Source: Melioribacter sp051488665
GTDB lineage: Bacteria > Bacteroidota > Ignavibacteria > Ignavibacteriales > Melioribacteraceae
Assembly: GCF_051488665.1 (NCBI RefSeq)
Contig: NZ_JBPSEG010000007.1
Span: forward strand, 1-64,000
DNA: 64,000 bases
Direction: 5' to 3'
The notes under the pieces were generated by a model. The model saw only the letters and a program-made list of their open reading frames with translations. It did no database searches and was not told the origin of the DNA. Within the stretch, counting starts at the first letter, position 1, and the number at the start of each line of letters is the position of its first letter. Positions 50,673 to 60,068 of the stretch are shown one piece after another. The position numbers and the translations under genes were made by a program.

Positions 50673-51308
50673 TTAATCGACTTCGTAAAGATAATTCGGC
50701 AGTTTGATTATATAACCCGAATAACCGCCTTCGAAATCGCTTTTCTGATCGCCTGCGTTTGCAATAATGCGATATCCTTTTTCTGTAAGTTTTTTTCTGA
50801 CGGCGCTTTTGAATTCGGAAGCCGGTAAATTAAGTTCGCTGTTTTTACGAATGATTAATGTATCGTATTCGGTATATCCTGCGGAGCGTAAATTTTTAAT
50901 CGTCGCTTGATAAGTTTCCTCGTGTCGTCCCGAAAGAAAAATTATCCGAATTTTTTTCGAACGGAGATAATCGTAAAATCGTTTTACTCCTTTGTTTGGC
51001 GGCGCTTCCGCGCGGTTTACCCACTTATTCCACTCGTCGAGTATATATCCGAAACCGATCGACTTGATATAATGGTAATTGTCTAAAGCCGTTTCGTCAA
51101 TATCGAATACGACCGCGTTGCTGTCGTGCGGTTCGGCGGTATCGATAAATTCAATTGCATCGTCGATTAATTTTCTGCAGTCGTTATCGTACTTCCCGGA
51201 ATCGTAGTATTCCGCCACCGCTCTTTTAGCCTTGTCGAGATTTATTAAATCGGGCTGGCATGCAACAAAGAAAACAATCAACGATATTTGGAGAAGTCCG
51301 TATTTCAT
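50673..51308 (-). CDS. HAD-superfamily acid phosphatase lipoprotein (subfamily IIIB)
   Basis: A 211-residue protein with a lipoprotein signal (FFVAC, cysteine at residue 17), a HAD motif I VFDIDETALDNYHY near residues 68-81, motif II LSGRHEETY near 128-136 and motif III GDQKSDFEGG near 186-195. It belongs to the class B acid phosphatase/e(P4) outer membrane group. It is read from right after the hslU terminator, whose T run overlaps the start region. It could dephosphorylate nucleotides. Confidence 0.85.
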   Translation of the reverse strand: MKYGLLQISLIVFFVACQPDLINLDKAKRAVAEYYDSGKYDNDCRKLIDDAIEFIDTAEPHDSNAVVFDIDETALDNYHYIKSIGFGYILDEWNKWVNRAEAPPNKGVKRFYDYLRSKKIRIIFLSGRHEETYQATIKNLRSAGYTEYDTLIIRKNSELNLPASEFKSAVRKKLTEKGYRIIANAGDQKSDFEGGYSGYIIKLPNYLYEVD

Positions 51309-51310
51309 AA

Positions 51311-51339
51311 AAAGAATACCGGCTGAACGCTCAGCCGGT
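51311..51339 (-). terminator. Terminator of the hslVU operon
   Basis: ACCGGCTGA-ACGC-TCAGCCGGT (51318-51339) forms a nine-base-pair stem; on the minus strand it is followed by ATTCTTTTTATG. The T run reaches almost into the start codon of the phosphatase gene. Confidence 0.75.
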
Positions 51340-51344
51340 TCCGG

Positions 51345-52703
51345 TTATAAGATATATTTACTCAAATCCCTGTTGGTTACGATTTTTTCTAATTTTTTGT
51401 TTACCATTTCGCCGTCGATTTCGATTGCGCTGTCGGGCATTTTATCCGGCACGTCGAACAAAATATCTTCAAGTAAAGTAGTAAGAATTGTGTGGAGTCT
51501 GCGTGCCCCGATATTTTCGACCTGTTCGTTTACGAGAGCCGCGGTTCTTGCAATTTCGCGTATCGCCTCGTCGTTGAATTTAATGTTTACTCCTTCGGTC
51601 TGCAATAAAGCCGTATATTGTTTGAGTAATGCATTTTCGGGCAATGTGAGAATTTTTATAAAATCGTCTTCGGTAAGACTCTTGAGCTCGACGCGTATCG
51701 GGAATCTGCCCTGAAGTTCGGGTATTAAGTCCGAAGGTTTGGACACATGGAAAGCTCCCGAAGCAATAAAAAGAATATGGTCGGTTTTTACGGGTCCGTA
51801 TTTTGTATTCACCGTAGAGCCTTCCACGATAGGCAGTAAATCTCTTTGAACACCTTCGCGGGATACGTCCGGGCCGTGCTGACTTTTTGCGCCGGCAATT
51901 TTGTCTATTTCGTCAATGAACACGATGCCGGATTCCTGCACTCGCTGAACGGCTTCTCTTTGAACGGCTTCCATGTCGATTAGCTTTTCCGCTTCTTCCT
52001 GGGCAAGAATTTTACGGGCTTCTTTAATGGTTGTTTTCCTTTTCTTCTTCTTTTTCGGAATCATGTTGCTGAGCATATCTTGCAGATTTGAAGTTACGTC
52101 GTCCATGCCCATTGGTCCCAGCACCTGCATTCCGAAAGCTGGAGCCGTAACGTCAAATTCAATCATTCTTTCGTCGAGTTCGCCGTTGCGCAATTTTTCG
52201 CGCATCCATTCGCGTGTTTTTTCGTTTTGAATTTCTTCGGACGAACTTTCGTCGTCCGTTTTGACCGGGCGTCTCAAAGGCGGAATTAACTGATCGAGGA
52301 TTCTTTCCTCGGCGAGTTTTTCGGCTTTGTCTCTCACTTCTGCGGTCTTTTCGGCTCTTACCATATTGATTGCTATTTCGGTCAAATCGCGTATCATCGA
52401 TTCGACGTCCCTGCCTACATAACCCACTTCGGTAAATTTGGAAGCTTCCACTTTAACGAAAGGCGCGTTTGCAAGTTTTGCAAGTCGTCTGGCTATTTCG
52501 GTTTTGCCCACGCCGGTCGGTCCGATCAGAATAATATTGTTCGGCATAATTTCTTCTCGAATCTTTTCTTCGACTTGCTGCCTGCGCCATCTGTTGCGCA
52601 GCGCAATTGCGACAGCGCGTTTTGCGTCGTCCTGTCCGATAATAAATTTATCGAGTTCTTTTACGATTTGAGAAGGAGTAAGTTGGTGCATGTTGTTGTT
52701 CAT
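51345..52703 (-). CDS. hslU: HslU ATPase subunit of the HslVU protease
   Basis: A 452-residue AAA+ unfoldase. Walker A GPTGVGKTEIA lies near residues 56-66; the I-domain follows with a KKKKRKTTIKEAR basic segment, Walker B VFIDEIDKIAG lies near 266-276, and the C-terminus ends RDLSKYIL, the tail that activates HslV. The gene follows hslV, with an 11-base gap. Confidence 0.96.
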   Translation of the reverse strand: MNNNMHQLTPSQIVKELDKFIIGQDDAKRAVAIALRNRWRRQQVEEKIREEIMPNNIILIGPTGVGKTEIARRLAKLANAPFVKVEASKFTEVGYVGRDVESMIRDLTEIAINMVRAEKTAEVRDKAEKLAEERILDQLIPPLRRPVKTDDESSSEEIQNEKTREWMREKLRNGELDERMIEFDVTAPAFGMQVLGPMGMDDVTSNLQDMLSNMIPKKKKKRKTTIKEARKILAQEEAEKLIDMEAVQREAVQRVQESGIVFIDEIDKIAGAKSQHGPDVSREGVQRDLLPIVEGSTVNTKYGPVKTDHILFIASGAFHVSKPSDLIPELQGRFPIRVELKSLTEDDFIKILTLPENALLKQYTALLQTEGVNIKFNDEAIREIARTAALVNEQVENIGARRLHTILTTLLEDILFDVPDKMPDSAIEIDGEMVNKKLEKIVTNRDLSKYIL

Positions 52704-52714
52704 AATTTAAAACC

Positions 52715-53251
52715 TCATTTATCTATTTCTTCAATAGTAATTTTATCGTTAGTATAAATACATATTTCCGCAGCCGTATTTAACGCTTCTTGAACAATCT
52801 CTTTAGCCGATAAGTTGCTGTGTTTTTTTAACATTTTAGCCGCCGCGAGAGCGTACATTCCTCCGCTGCCGATTGCCACTATGTTGTCTTCCGGTTCTAT
52901 AACGTCGCCGGTTCCGGAAACGATAAACGCTTTGTCGATTGATATGATTGCAAGCATAGCTTCGAGGCGTCTTAAGTACTTGTCGGTTCTCCAGTCTTTT
53001 GCCAATTCGACAACGGCTCTTTCGATATTTCCTCTGTATGCTTCGAGCTTTTCTTCAAACCGATTTAAGAGAGTAAAAGCGTCGGCTGTTGAACCGGCAA
53101 ATCCGCACAAGACCTTTCCGTCTAAAAGTTTGCGTATCTTTTTCGAATTGTGTTTCATAATGGTATTGCCCAATGTAACCTGACCGTCGCCGCCGAGCGC
53201 GGCTTTGCCGTCTTTGATTACTCCGAGTATTGTAGTTGATCTTACTTTCAT
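52715..53251 (-). CDS. hslV: HslV peptidase subunit
   Basis: A 178-residue proteasome-like threonine protease. The N-terminus is MKVRSTTILGVIKDGK, where T6 or T7 becomes the catalytic residue after cleavage; GGDGQVTLG and CGFAGSTADAF are typical. It is followed by hslU, with which it forms the complex. The RpoN-side gene ends shortly upstream. Confidence 0.95.
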   Translation of the reverse strand: MKVRSTTILGVIKDGKAALGGDGQVTLGNTIMKHNSKKIRKLLDGKVLCGFAGSTADAFTLLNRFEEKLEAYRGNIERAVVELAKDWRTDKYLRRLEAMLAIISIDKAFIVSGTGDVIEPEDNIVAIGSGGMYALAAAKMLKKHSNLSAKEIVQEALNTAAEICIYTNDKITIEEIDK

Positions 53252-53262
53252 ATAAACTCCGT

Positions 53263-53889
53263 TTAATTTCCTTTTTTAATTTTCAACGGGAAAATTCGAG
53301 GCGTATTTTTTATGTATTCCTCGTAATCTTTTCCGTACTTATCTTTCAGCCTTTCTTCTTCGAAAACAGAACCGATATAAAAATAAACAACAATGCAGAC
53401 GAACGTTACAAGATAAAATAAATCCATTGCGGGCCGGAATCCGAGAAACAGAATCGTAAATAGATAAATCGGATGCCGTACGTATTTGTAGATGCCGCCG
53501 GTAATTAACGGTTGCTTTTCGTCCAGGTCGTTTTCGTCGTAAACGCCGTTCAGATACCTTAGGATCTGGCGAACGCCCGCAAATTCGAGCAGGTCGATCG
53601 GCTTAGCCGATATAATAATTCCCACAAAAGAAAGAACCTGAAACACAAATGTAATAATATCGTAGGGATAATGTAAGTCGTAAACGGTTACGTCCGGTTT
53701 GGGAGCTGTTAAATAAAACAGGAGAAAAAAGATTACGGAGGCAGCGTTATAAAAAAGACGATAGAATGCAATTGCACCGCCGAGCTTTTCCTTTAAAGCG
53801 AGTTTAACTTTTTTCGATGCGAGCAGCGAGTGCGTTAGAGCAAACAGCGCAAAGAGCGCGACGATTACGATAATGTCGAAAAAAATCAT
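53263..53889 (-). CDS. Isoprenylcysteine methyltransferase-like membrane protein (NnrU/ICMT fold)
   Basis: A 208-residue membrane protein with five segments. The signature GIYKYVRHPIYLFTILFLGFRPAMD near residues 134-158 and EEERLKDKYGKDYEEYIKNTPRIFP near the C-terminus are conserved in ICMT-type methyltransferases. It overlaps rpoN by four bases and precedes hslV. The substrate is unknown. Confidence 0.8.
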   Translation of the reverse strand: MIFFDIIVIVALFALFALTHSLLASKKVKLALKEKLGGAIAFYRLFYNAASVIFFLLFYLTAPKPDVTVYDLHYPYDIITFVFQVLSFVGIIISAKPIDLLEFAGVRQILRYLNGVYDENDLDEKQPLITGGIYKYVRHPIYLFTILFLGFRPAMDLFYLVTFVCIVVYFYIGSVFEEERLKDKYGKDYEEYIKNTPRIFPLKIKKGN

Positions 53890-55361
53890 ATTATTTTTTT
53901 ACGAAGACGCGCTACAGGAATTTTTAATTGTTCTCTGTATTTTGCTACGGTTCTGCGTGCGATGTGAATTCCTTTTTCCTGTAAAATGGCGGCTATTTTG
54001 TCGTCGCTGTACGGTTTGTCTTTCGGCTCGTTTTCGCAAATTTCTTTGATCAACTCTTTAATATGTTTATTCGATATTTCGTTGCCGTCGTCGGTAGAGA
54101 GTCCTTCGCTGAAGAAATATTTCAGTTCGTGAATTCCCTGAGGGCTTTGAACGTATTTTCCGTTTACCACTCTGCTTATCGTGGAAATGTCCATTCCGAT
54201 TTCATCGGCGATGTCTTTATAGATCATCGGTTTGAGATACTTAGGACCGTTTTCGAAAAACTCGTACTGTTTTTCCAAAATTGCCTGCATAATTTTCATG
54301 AGGGTTTGTCTGCGCTGCTGCAACGAAGCTATGAACCATTTTGCGGATTCGAATTTCTCTCTAAGAAACTTGTGGGCTTCTTTTTCGCGTTTCGGTATTT
54401 TTCTCTTTCTCTTGTTGTTTTCGAGCATTTCGAGGTATGTTTTGCTGATAGTAACAGAAGGCACGGCTCTGTCGTTGAGCGTTACTATATAATTGTCGTC
54501 TACTTTTTCGATAATGAAATCGGGCGTAATCTGATTGATTTGTTCGGAGTCGATATTTCCTTCGCCCGGTTTGGGATTTAATTTTTGGATAAGAGCCAGC
54601 GCCGATTTAAGCGTTTCGGTTGAGAGATTCAAATTCTTCTGAATATTTTCGAAGCGCTTATTGATAAAATCGTCGAAATGCTCGCTCAGAATTTTTTCCG
54701 CGATATAAGAATAATACGGGTCGTAAGACGAATTTCGGATTTGTATCAGCAGGCATTCCTGAAGGTTGCGCGCGGCTATTCCGACAGGTTCGAGAGTTTG
54801 TATTTTCTTCAAAACTTTTTCGGCGTCTTCCATGCTAACTTCGATGCCTTCGAAGAGTTTCAAATCGTTTACGAATTTTTCGAGGTCTTCTTTGAAATAG
54901 CCGTCTTTGTCGAGTGCGCCGATAATATTTTCGCCCAGTATCATTTCTTCTTCCGTCAGATCGAGCATATGAAGCTGGTCGATTAAACTGTCGCGCATCG
55001 ACTTGCGCTGCATAGCCACCGGATATACTTTCTCTTCGTCGTTGTTTTTGTTGAGCCGCTCGAATTCCTGCTCGTACTCGGAATCGTTCATAAAATCTTC
55101 CAGATCGAACTCGTCTTCAGAGTTGTCGAATTGTTCCTCTTCTTCCTCGTCGTCCGAAGAACTTTCTTTATCGGGCTCTTCTTCGATCTGCTCGAGTTCC
55201 ATTTCGTCTTCAAGGGTTTCTTCGAGTATCGGATTCAGTTCGAGCTCAGTTTTGATTCTTTGCTCGAGCGCAAGCGTATTCAATTGAAGCAGTTTCTGAT
55301 ATTGTATTTGTTGAGGCGATAATTTCTGCTGCAATGCCATTTTTTGTTGCAACGATAACAT
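53886..55361 (-). CDS. rpoN: RNA polymerase sigma-54 factor
   Basis: A 491-residue sigma-54. Region I is Gln/Leu-rich (LSLQQKMALQQKLSPQQIQYQKLLQLN); region II is acidic (residues 50-95); core binding extends to about 300; the helix-turn-helix IGMDISTISRVVNGKYV is near residue 395, and the RpoN box ARRTVAKYREQL is near the end. The enhancer-binding activators are not in the window, and no convincing sigma-54 promoter was seen. Confidence 0.96.
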   Translation of the reverse strand: MLSLQQKMALQQKLSPQQIQYQKLLQLNTLALEQRIKTELELNPILEETLEDEMELEQIEEEPDKESSSDDEEEEEQFDNSEDEFDLEDFMNDSEYEQEFERLNKNNDEEKVYPVAMQRKSMRDSLIDQLHMLDLTEEEMILGENIIGALDKDGYFKEDLEKFVNDLKLFEGIEVSMEDAEKVLKKIQTLEPVGIAARNLQECLLIQIRNSSYDPYYSYIAEKILSEHFDDFINKRFENIQKNLNLSTETLKSALALIQKLNPKPGEGNIDSEQINQITPDFIIEKVDDNYIVTLNDRAVPSVTISKTYLEMLENNKRKRKIPKREKEAHKFLREKFESAKWFIASLQQRRQTLMKIMQAILEKQYEFFENGPKYLKPMIYKDIADEIGMDISTISRVVNGKYVQSPQGIHELKYFFSEGLSTDDGNEISNKHIKELIKEICENEPKDKPYSDDKIAAILQEKGIHIARRTVAKYREQLKIPVARLRKKII

Positions 55362-55368
55362 AGTCTTC

Positions 55369-55932
55369 TTACTCCGTTACTTTTTTAAATTTTGCTAACC
55401 AATCGCTGCCGAAAACTCGCGCGAGAGCTTCGCGGCAAAACTCAAATATTGTTGTCGATGTTTCTTTCCCTTTGTCTAATGCGGGAAGACATTCCTCGTA
55501 CTTTTCGTATCGAAGCACGGGACCTCCGAAATTCGAAATTCTGATCGGAAACAGATGGCACGAAACCGGTTTAACAAAATCGATTTTCCCGGCTTTGTAT
55601 GCTCTTTCGATGCCGCAAAAGGCAATGTCGTTTTCGTATACCACAAACACGCAAGCCCTGTCGTTTAAACTTTTGGTCATAAATTCGCCGTACTCCTGAA
55701 ACCAGAATCCTTCCCGGTCTATAACTTCGATATGTTCGGGAGGGAGAAATTTTTTAATAAGTTCGAGGTTTTTGCCGATAATTTCAATTTCTTCTTCCAG
55801 AAGAGGCGCTCCGTATTTGCTTTCCATCGTACAGCACGCGCCTTTGCATTTTGTCAAATCGCACGTAAATTTCGTCTCGATTATCTCTTTGTTTACGATA
55901 ACGTCGTCTATTTCGATTAAACGATTGTTCAT
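55369..55932 (-). CDS. DUF3109-family protein
   Basis: A 187-residue protein beginning at an ATG at 55932 (MNNRLIEIDDVIV). An ATG at 56007 would add 25 residues without a ribosome site and no family support, so the later one is preferred. It has a cysteine-rich pattern with FTCDLTKCKGACC near residue 20, ACVFVVYENDIAFCGIERAY near 93, and SCHLFPIRI near 128, which suggests a metal site. The function is unknown. It lies between rpoN and the two-component pair. Confidence 0.78.
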   Translation of the reverse strand: MNNRLIEIDDVIVNKEIIETKFTCDLTKCKGACCTMESKYGAPLLEEEIEIIGKNLELIKKFLPPEHIEVIDREGFWFQEYGEFMTKSLNDRACVFVVYENDIAFCGIERAYKAGKIDFVKPVSCHLFPIRISNFGGPVLRYEKYEECLPALDKGKETSTTIFEFCREALARVFGSDWLAKFKKVTE

Positions 55933-56015
55933 AATATTGGAATAATTTTTGCGGCAAGATACAAATTTTTGTTCATTCAGTAAATTGCGGAGCTCTTTTT
56001 TTGACATTATTAAGA

Positions 56016-56735
56016 TTAATTGCCGGGTTCGAAAATGTAGCCGGCTCCGCGAACGCTCTTAAAATAGACCGGATTTTCGGGATCGGGTTCGAAATACTTT
56101 CTCAAACGAGAAATGAAAATGTCCACCGTGCGGGTTTCGACGTCGGAATGGAGATTCCAGACATTTTCGAGCAGCTCTTTTCTCGAAATTATTCTCGAGC
56201 TGTTTTCTGCAAAGTATTTTAACAACATCGCTTCTTTGGGAGTAAGCCGGAAGGTCTTTTTGCCGGCTGTGCATTCGAGATTTATAAAATTGACGTTGCT
56301 GTCGCCGAATCGAAAAGTTTCGCCAGTCTTTTCCAGATTTTTATACCACGACTTTCTTCTCAGCATTCTTTCTATTCTAAGCAGCAATTCTTTTAAATTA
56401 AACGGCTTAACCACGTAATCGTCGGCTCCGTAATCGAGCCCTTTTATTTTATCTTCCGCCGAAGAACGCGCTGTAAGAATTAACACCGGCATCTGATCGT
56501 CTTTGCTGCGTATCAGTTTTGTGATTTCAAAACCGTCGTGATAAGGAAGCATTAAATCGATAATTATAAGATCGTAATTGCCCGCGTTAATTTTTTCGAT
56601 TCCTTCCCTGCCGTTTTTAGCCCAGTCTACAACATATCCTTCCTCGCATAAATTGTATTCCAGACCGATTGCCAGGGATTCTTCGTCTTCGATTAACAAA
56701 ATCCGTTTGCCTTTCAATTCTTCGGATGACGCCAT
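56016..56735 (-). CDS. OmpR/PhoB-type response regulator
   Basis: A 239-residue regulator. The receiver has acidic EDEE near residue 17, the phosphoacceptor in DLMLPYHDGFE near residue 61, and the TARSSAEDKIKGLDYGADDYVVKPFN segment with its Lys near 113. The winged helix follows (LTPKEAMLLKYFAENSSRIISRKELLENVW). It ends with GAGYIFEPGN. The adjacent histidine kinase, 8 bases upstream, is its partner. Its stop is 9 bases from the DUF3109 gene start at 56007 or 83 at 55932. Confidence 0.92.
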   Translation of the reverse strand: MASSEELKGKRILLIEDEESLAIGLEYNLCEEGYVVDWAKNGREGIEKINAGNYDLIIIDLMLPYHDGFEITKLIRSKDDQMPVLILTARSSAEDKIKGLDYGADDYVVKPFNLKELLLRIERMLRRKSWYKNLEKTGETFRFGDSNVNFINLECTAGKKTFRLTPKEAMLLKYFAENSSRIISRKELLENVWNLHSDVETRTVDIFISRLRKYFEPDPENPVYFKSVRGAGYIFEPGN

Positions 56736-56743
56736 TGTTTGAT

Positions 56744-57697
56744 TTATCCTTTGTTTTTAATAGCCGGAATTACGATTCTAAAAGTCGAGCCTTTATTCAA
56801 GCCTTCGCTCCGTACGCTTATGGAGCCTTTGTGCTGTTTTATGATTTCCTTTGTCCAGTATAAACCCAGCCCGGTGCCTTTGACGTTCGGCATATAGTCC
56901 GAATTGACCCTGAAAAATTTATTGAATATTTTTTTTTGATATTGTTGGGGAATTCCGATGCCGTTGTCGCTAATGTCGACTATTATTTTTTTCCCGTTGT
57001 CCTTAACCGAAACTTTAATTGAAGGCGCCGAGGCGGAGTACTTCAATGCGTTGCCGATCAAATTGTTGACAGCAATCTGCAAAGCTTTTTTGTCCGCCGA
57101 GCAGAATGAAACTGACGAGCATTCGTAATTTACCACTCCTTCGGGAACCGATAAATTTACGACCGATTCTTTTATCAGTTCTTCGAACAGTTCGCAGGCT
57201 TTGTATTCACGTCTGTCGTGCACTATCTTTTTTTGTTCGAGCCTTGAGATTTCGAGTATTGTATTTATCAAATTGTCGAGCCGGTTGACGTCTTTCGTCA
57301 TTAACGTAAGAAAGTCTTTTCGTTTTTCTTCGCTCACGTTTTTGTACGTCATTGTTTCCAGGAATAGTTTTAAAGAAGAGAGCGGCGATTTCAATTCGTG
57401 AGTAACCGCCGCAATAAAATTGTCGTATAAATTAGCAAGCTTGTACTGAACAGTTAAGTTCCTGAAAAAAATAAACATAACCACGGCTATTCCGACTATT
57501 AGAATTATGCCTCCCGCAAAAACAAAAACGTTTGGGGTTTGAATGTCGATTAAAGGCGAAAGTTTGCTGGCTACCTGCTCGAATATTATATAATTTGTCA
57601 CGTACCAATAGATCCACAGAGCCAGCAGCCCGAGCCATGCAATCTGAGCTATTACAAAAGCTATGATTATGTAGAGAAGCGAATTTGTCCTTTTCAT
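56744..57697 (-). CDS. Sensor histidine kinase
   Basis: A 317-residue kinase with two membrane segments (residues 8-30 and 55-75) and a very short periplasmic loop between, so the input may be membrane-related. The H box AAVTHELKSPLSSLKLF is near residue 98, the N box AVNNLIGNALKYSA near 206, then DNGIGIP and GTGLGLYWTKEI. It acts on the response regulator that follows at 8 bases. There is no sensory domain to show a ligand. Confidence 0.92.
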   Translation of the reverse strand: MKRTNSLLYIIIAFVIAQIAWLGLLALWIYWYVTNYIIFEQVASKLSPLIDIQTPNVFVFAGGIILIVGIAVVMFIFFRNLTVQYKLANLYDNFIAAVTHELKSPLSSLKLFLETMTYKNVSEEKRKDFLTLMTKDVNRLDNLINTILEISRLEQKKIVHDRREYKACELFEELIKESVVNLSVPEGVVNYECSSVSFCSADKKALQIAVNNLIGNALKYSASAPSIKVSVKDNGKKIIVDISDNGIGIPQQYQKKIFNKFFRVNSDYMPNVKGTGLGLYWTKEIIKQHKGSISVRSEGLNKGSTFRIVIPAIKNKG

Positions 57698-57860
57698 CTT
57701 CCGCCGTTCAATTTGCGGATAAATATCGTTGAAATAGTCGAATTATACAACACATAATAAAACTACATTGGCTACGGAAAAACCGGGTCTCTTAATTTTT
57801 ACATTTCTTTTACAGAAAGTAAATCCGGAAATCCTGATAATTATATGAGTCAAATAAAAG

Positions 57861-59357
57861 ATGATGAAGGAAATGAAAATCTTAATGATTTATCCGGAAA
57901 CGCCGGCTACTTTCTGGAGTTTCAAGGACGCTTTAAAATTCGTATCGAAAAAGTCAGCCGAGCCGCCGCTCGGTTTAATAACCGTGGCTTCCATGCTTCC
58001 GGCAGAATGGGAAAAGAAGTTGATAGATTTGAACGTAAGCAAGCTCGGGGACGATGATATTTTATGGGCGGACTATATTTTCCTGAGCGGAATGAATATT
58101 CACTCGTCGTCGATAAGAGAAATTATAAGAAAGTGCAATAATCTCGACAGACCTGTTGTTGGAGGCGGTCCGCTTTTTACATTTCAATATAACGATTTTC
58201 CCGGCGTCGACCACTTTGTTCTAAACGAAGCCGAACTAACGCTGCCTCGGTTTTTAGAAGATTTAACTGCGGGAAAGGCGGAAAGAGTTTATTCGACGAA
58301 TGAATATCCGGAACTTAACGCAACTCCTGCGCCGATGTGGGAATTGCTCGACATGAATAAATATGCGTCGATGAGCGTCCAGTATTCGCGCGGCTGTCCG
58401 TATGATTGCGAATTCTGCAGCATTACGGTCTTAAACGGAAGAAGACCGCGAACGAAAGATTCTCGTCAATTCATTGCCGAACTCGATAGATTATACGAGC
58501 TCGGGTGGCGCGGCGGAGTCTCGATTGTGGACGACAATTTTATCGGAAACAAAAGAATATTGAAATCAGAAACGCTGCCGGCAATAATTAAATGGCAGGA
58601 AGAAAAGAATTATCCTTTTAATTTTATTACCGAAGTGTCGATTAATCTTGCCGACGACGACGAACTTATCGACCTTATGGTTAAAGCCGGTGTTAACAGC
58701 GTATTTGTTGGAATCGAAACAACGGACCCGGACAGTTTGAGCGAATGCGGCAAAAAACAAAACTTAAAAAGAAACCTCGAAATGTCCGTTAAAAAATTAA
58801 TGAACAGAGGGATGATCGTATCGGGGGGCTTTATTGTCGGATTCGACAGCGACAAACCCGGATTTTACAAACAGTATGTCGACTTTATTCAAAAGAGCGG
58901 AATAGTTTCGGCAATGGTGGGATTGCTCAATGCGCCCACGGGCACGAGATTATACAACCGATTAAAAAATGAAAAGCGTTTAATCGACACGTTCAGCGGC
59001 AACAATATGGACGGTTTTACGAACATTGTACCGAAAATGAATTACAAAGAATTGATGAAAGGTTACAATCGGATAATAAAAAGAATTTATTCGCCGAAAG
59101 AATATTATAGCCGCATAAAAACTTTCATCGACGCTTATACGACGCCGGGCTGGATGAAGATGAAAATCGGCATAAGCGAGTTGAAAGCGTTTTTTATGAT
59201 TTTGTGGAAATTGGGACTGCGCGACAAAGGAAAACGGTATTTCTGGGAAATCTTTTTCTATACTGTAAGGAAATATCCTAAAAAATTTCCGATCGCCATG
59301 ACTTTTGCGGTGTACGGATATCATTTCAGAAAAATAGCCGGGGGCATAACAAATTAA
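57861..59357 (+). CDS. B12-binding radical SAM protein with DUF4070
   Basis: A 498-residue enzyme. An N-terminal cobalamin-binding-like domain runs to about residue 150; the radical SAM cluster motif CPYDCEFC lies near residue 180; the C-terminal DUF4070-like part follows about residue 380 (MNYKELMKGYNRIIKRIYSPKEYYSRI). The family includes hopanoid and other methyltransferases of unknown substrate. The start at 57861 is one of several close ATGs, and none has a strong ribosome site. Confidence 0.83.
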   Translation: MMKEMKILMIYPETPATFWSFKDALKFVSKKSAEPPLGLITVASMLPAEWEKKLIDLNVSKLGDDDILWADYIFLSGMNIHSSSIREIIRKCNNLDRPVVGGGPLFTFQYNDFPGVDHFVLNEAELTLPRFLEDLTAGKAERVYSTNEYPELNATPAPMWELLDMNKYASMSVQYSRGCPYDCEFCSITVLNGRRPRTKDSRQFIAELDRLYELGWRGGVSIVDDNFIGNKRILKSETLPAIIKWQEEKNYPFNFITEVSINLADDDELIDLMVKAGVNSVFVGIETTDPDSLSECGKKQNLKRNLEMSVKKLMNRGMIVSGGFIVGFDSDKPGFYKQYVDFIQKSGIVSAMVGLLNAPTGTRLYNRLKNEKRLIDTFSGNNMDGFTNIVPKMNYKELMKGYNRIIKRIYSPKEYYSRIKTFIDAYTTPGWMKMKIGISELKAFFMILWKLGLRDKGKRYFWEIFFYTVRKYPKKFPIAMTFAVYGYHFRKIAGGITN

Positions 59358-59537
59358 TAATTTGGTTTTTTTATAAATAATATTTTATATATTTGTAAAG
59401 TAAGTTGCATTTCACACCTGAAGTTTTTCACATCGAATTTGCAACATTGGTTCTTCTCTTAAACTATTCGTAGTTTTTTGATGTTATTTAAAAAAGTTAA
59501 TTAAACCTGATATAAATCAATCAACAAACAAAATAAC

Positions 59538-59569
59538 CCGCATTCAGGAATGCGGTTGGAGGTAAAAAT
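59538..59569 (+). promoter_or_regulatory. Hairpin next to the ribosome site of the FKBP gene
   Basis: CCGCATTC-AG-GAATGCGG (59538-59555) is a perfect eight-base-pair hairpin with a two-base loop directly before TTGGAGG (59556-59562) and the start codon at 59570. It could stabilise the message or set ribosome access. The rest of the 212-base gap (59358-59569) is AT-rich with no gene. Confidence 0.5.
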
Positions 59570-60001
59570 ATGTCAATAGCAAAAACAGGTGACAAAGTAA
59601 AAGTCCATTATACCGGAACATTAAACGACGGCACTCAATTCGATTCGTCGCACGGCAACGAACCCCTTGAATTTACGATTGGCGAGGGAGCTCTTCTCGG
59701 TAAATTCGAAAATGCGGTTGTTGGTCTCGAACCGGGACAATCCGTCGATATTAATATTCCCGCCGACGAAGCTTATGGACAAAGAAGGGAAGATTTGATT
59801 ATAAAAGTAAATAATTCGAACCTTCCTCCCAATTTGAATCCGGAAGTCGGTATGAAGCTTCATATGCAAACAGCCGACAATCAAGTTATTCCACTTACGA
59901 TTGTCGAAGTGCTCGAAGACGGAATTATGGTAGACGCAAATCATGAATTGGCGGGGCAGGATCTTAACTTTCATATCGAACTGGTATCAATCGAAGAATA
60001 A
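59570..60001 (+). CDS. FKBP-type peptidyl-prolyl isomerase (SlyD-like)
   Basis: A 143-residue FKBP protein with KVHYTGTLNDGTQFDSS near residues 9-25 and the inserted-in-flap chaperone domain (AYGQRREDLI to DGIMVDANHELAGQ) that marks the SlyD type. It lacks the C-terminal His-rich tail of E. coli SlyD and should not bind nickel the same way. It helps protein folding in the cytoplasm. It is followed by a strong terminator. Confidence 0.9.
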   Translation: MSIAKTGDKVKVHYTGTLNDGTQFDSSHGNEPLEFTIGEGALLGKFENAVVGLEPGQSVDINIPADEAYGQRREDLIIKVNNSNLPPNLNPEVGMKLHMQTADNQVIPLTIVEVLEDGIMVDANHELAGQDLNFHIELVSIEE

Positions 60002-60018
60002 TAAAATCATTTGAATTA

Positions 60019-60050
60019 ACTCCGCGCCGCCATGGCGCGGAGTTTCTTTT
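60019..60050 (+). terminator. Rho-independent terminator after the FKBP gene
   Basis: ACTCCGCGCC (60019-60028) and GGCGCGGAGT (60034-60043) form a ten-base-pair stem followed by TTCTTTT. It ends 19 bases before the probable ATT start of the next gene. Confidence 0.88.
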
Positions 60051-60068
60051 ACCGAAAGGAATTATAAG

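Noticed and set aside
51973..52230. Open frame antisense to hslU
   Set aside because: Phe/Ser-rich shadow of a well-conserved gene.
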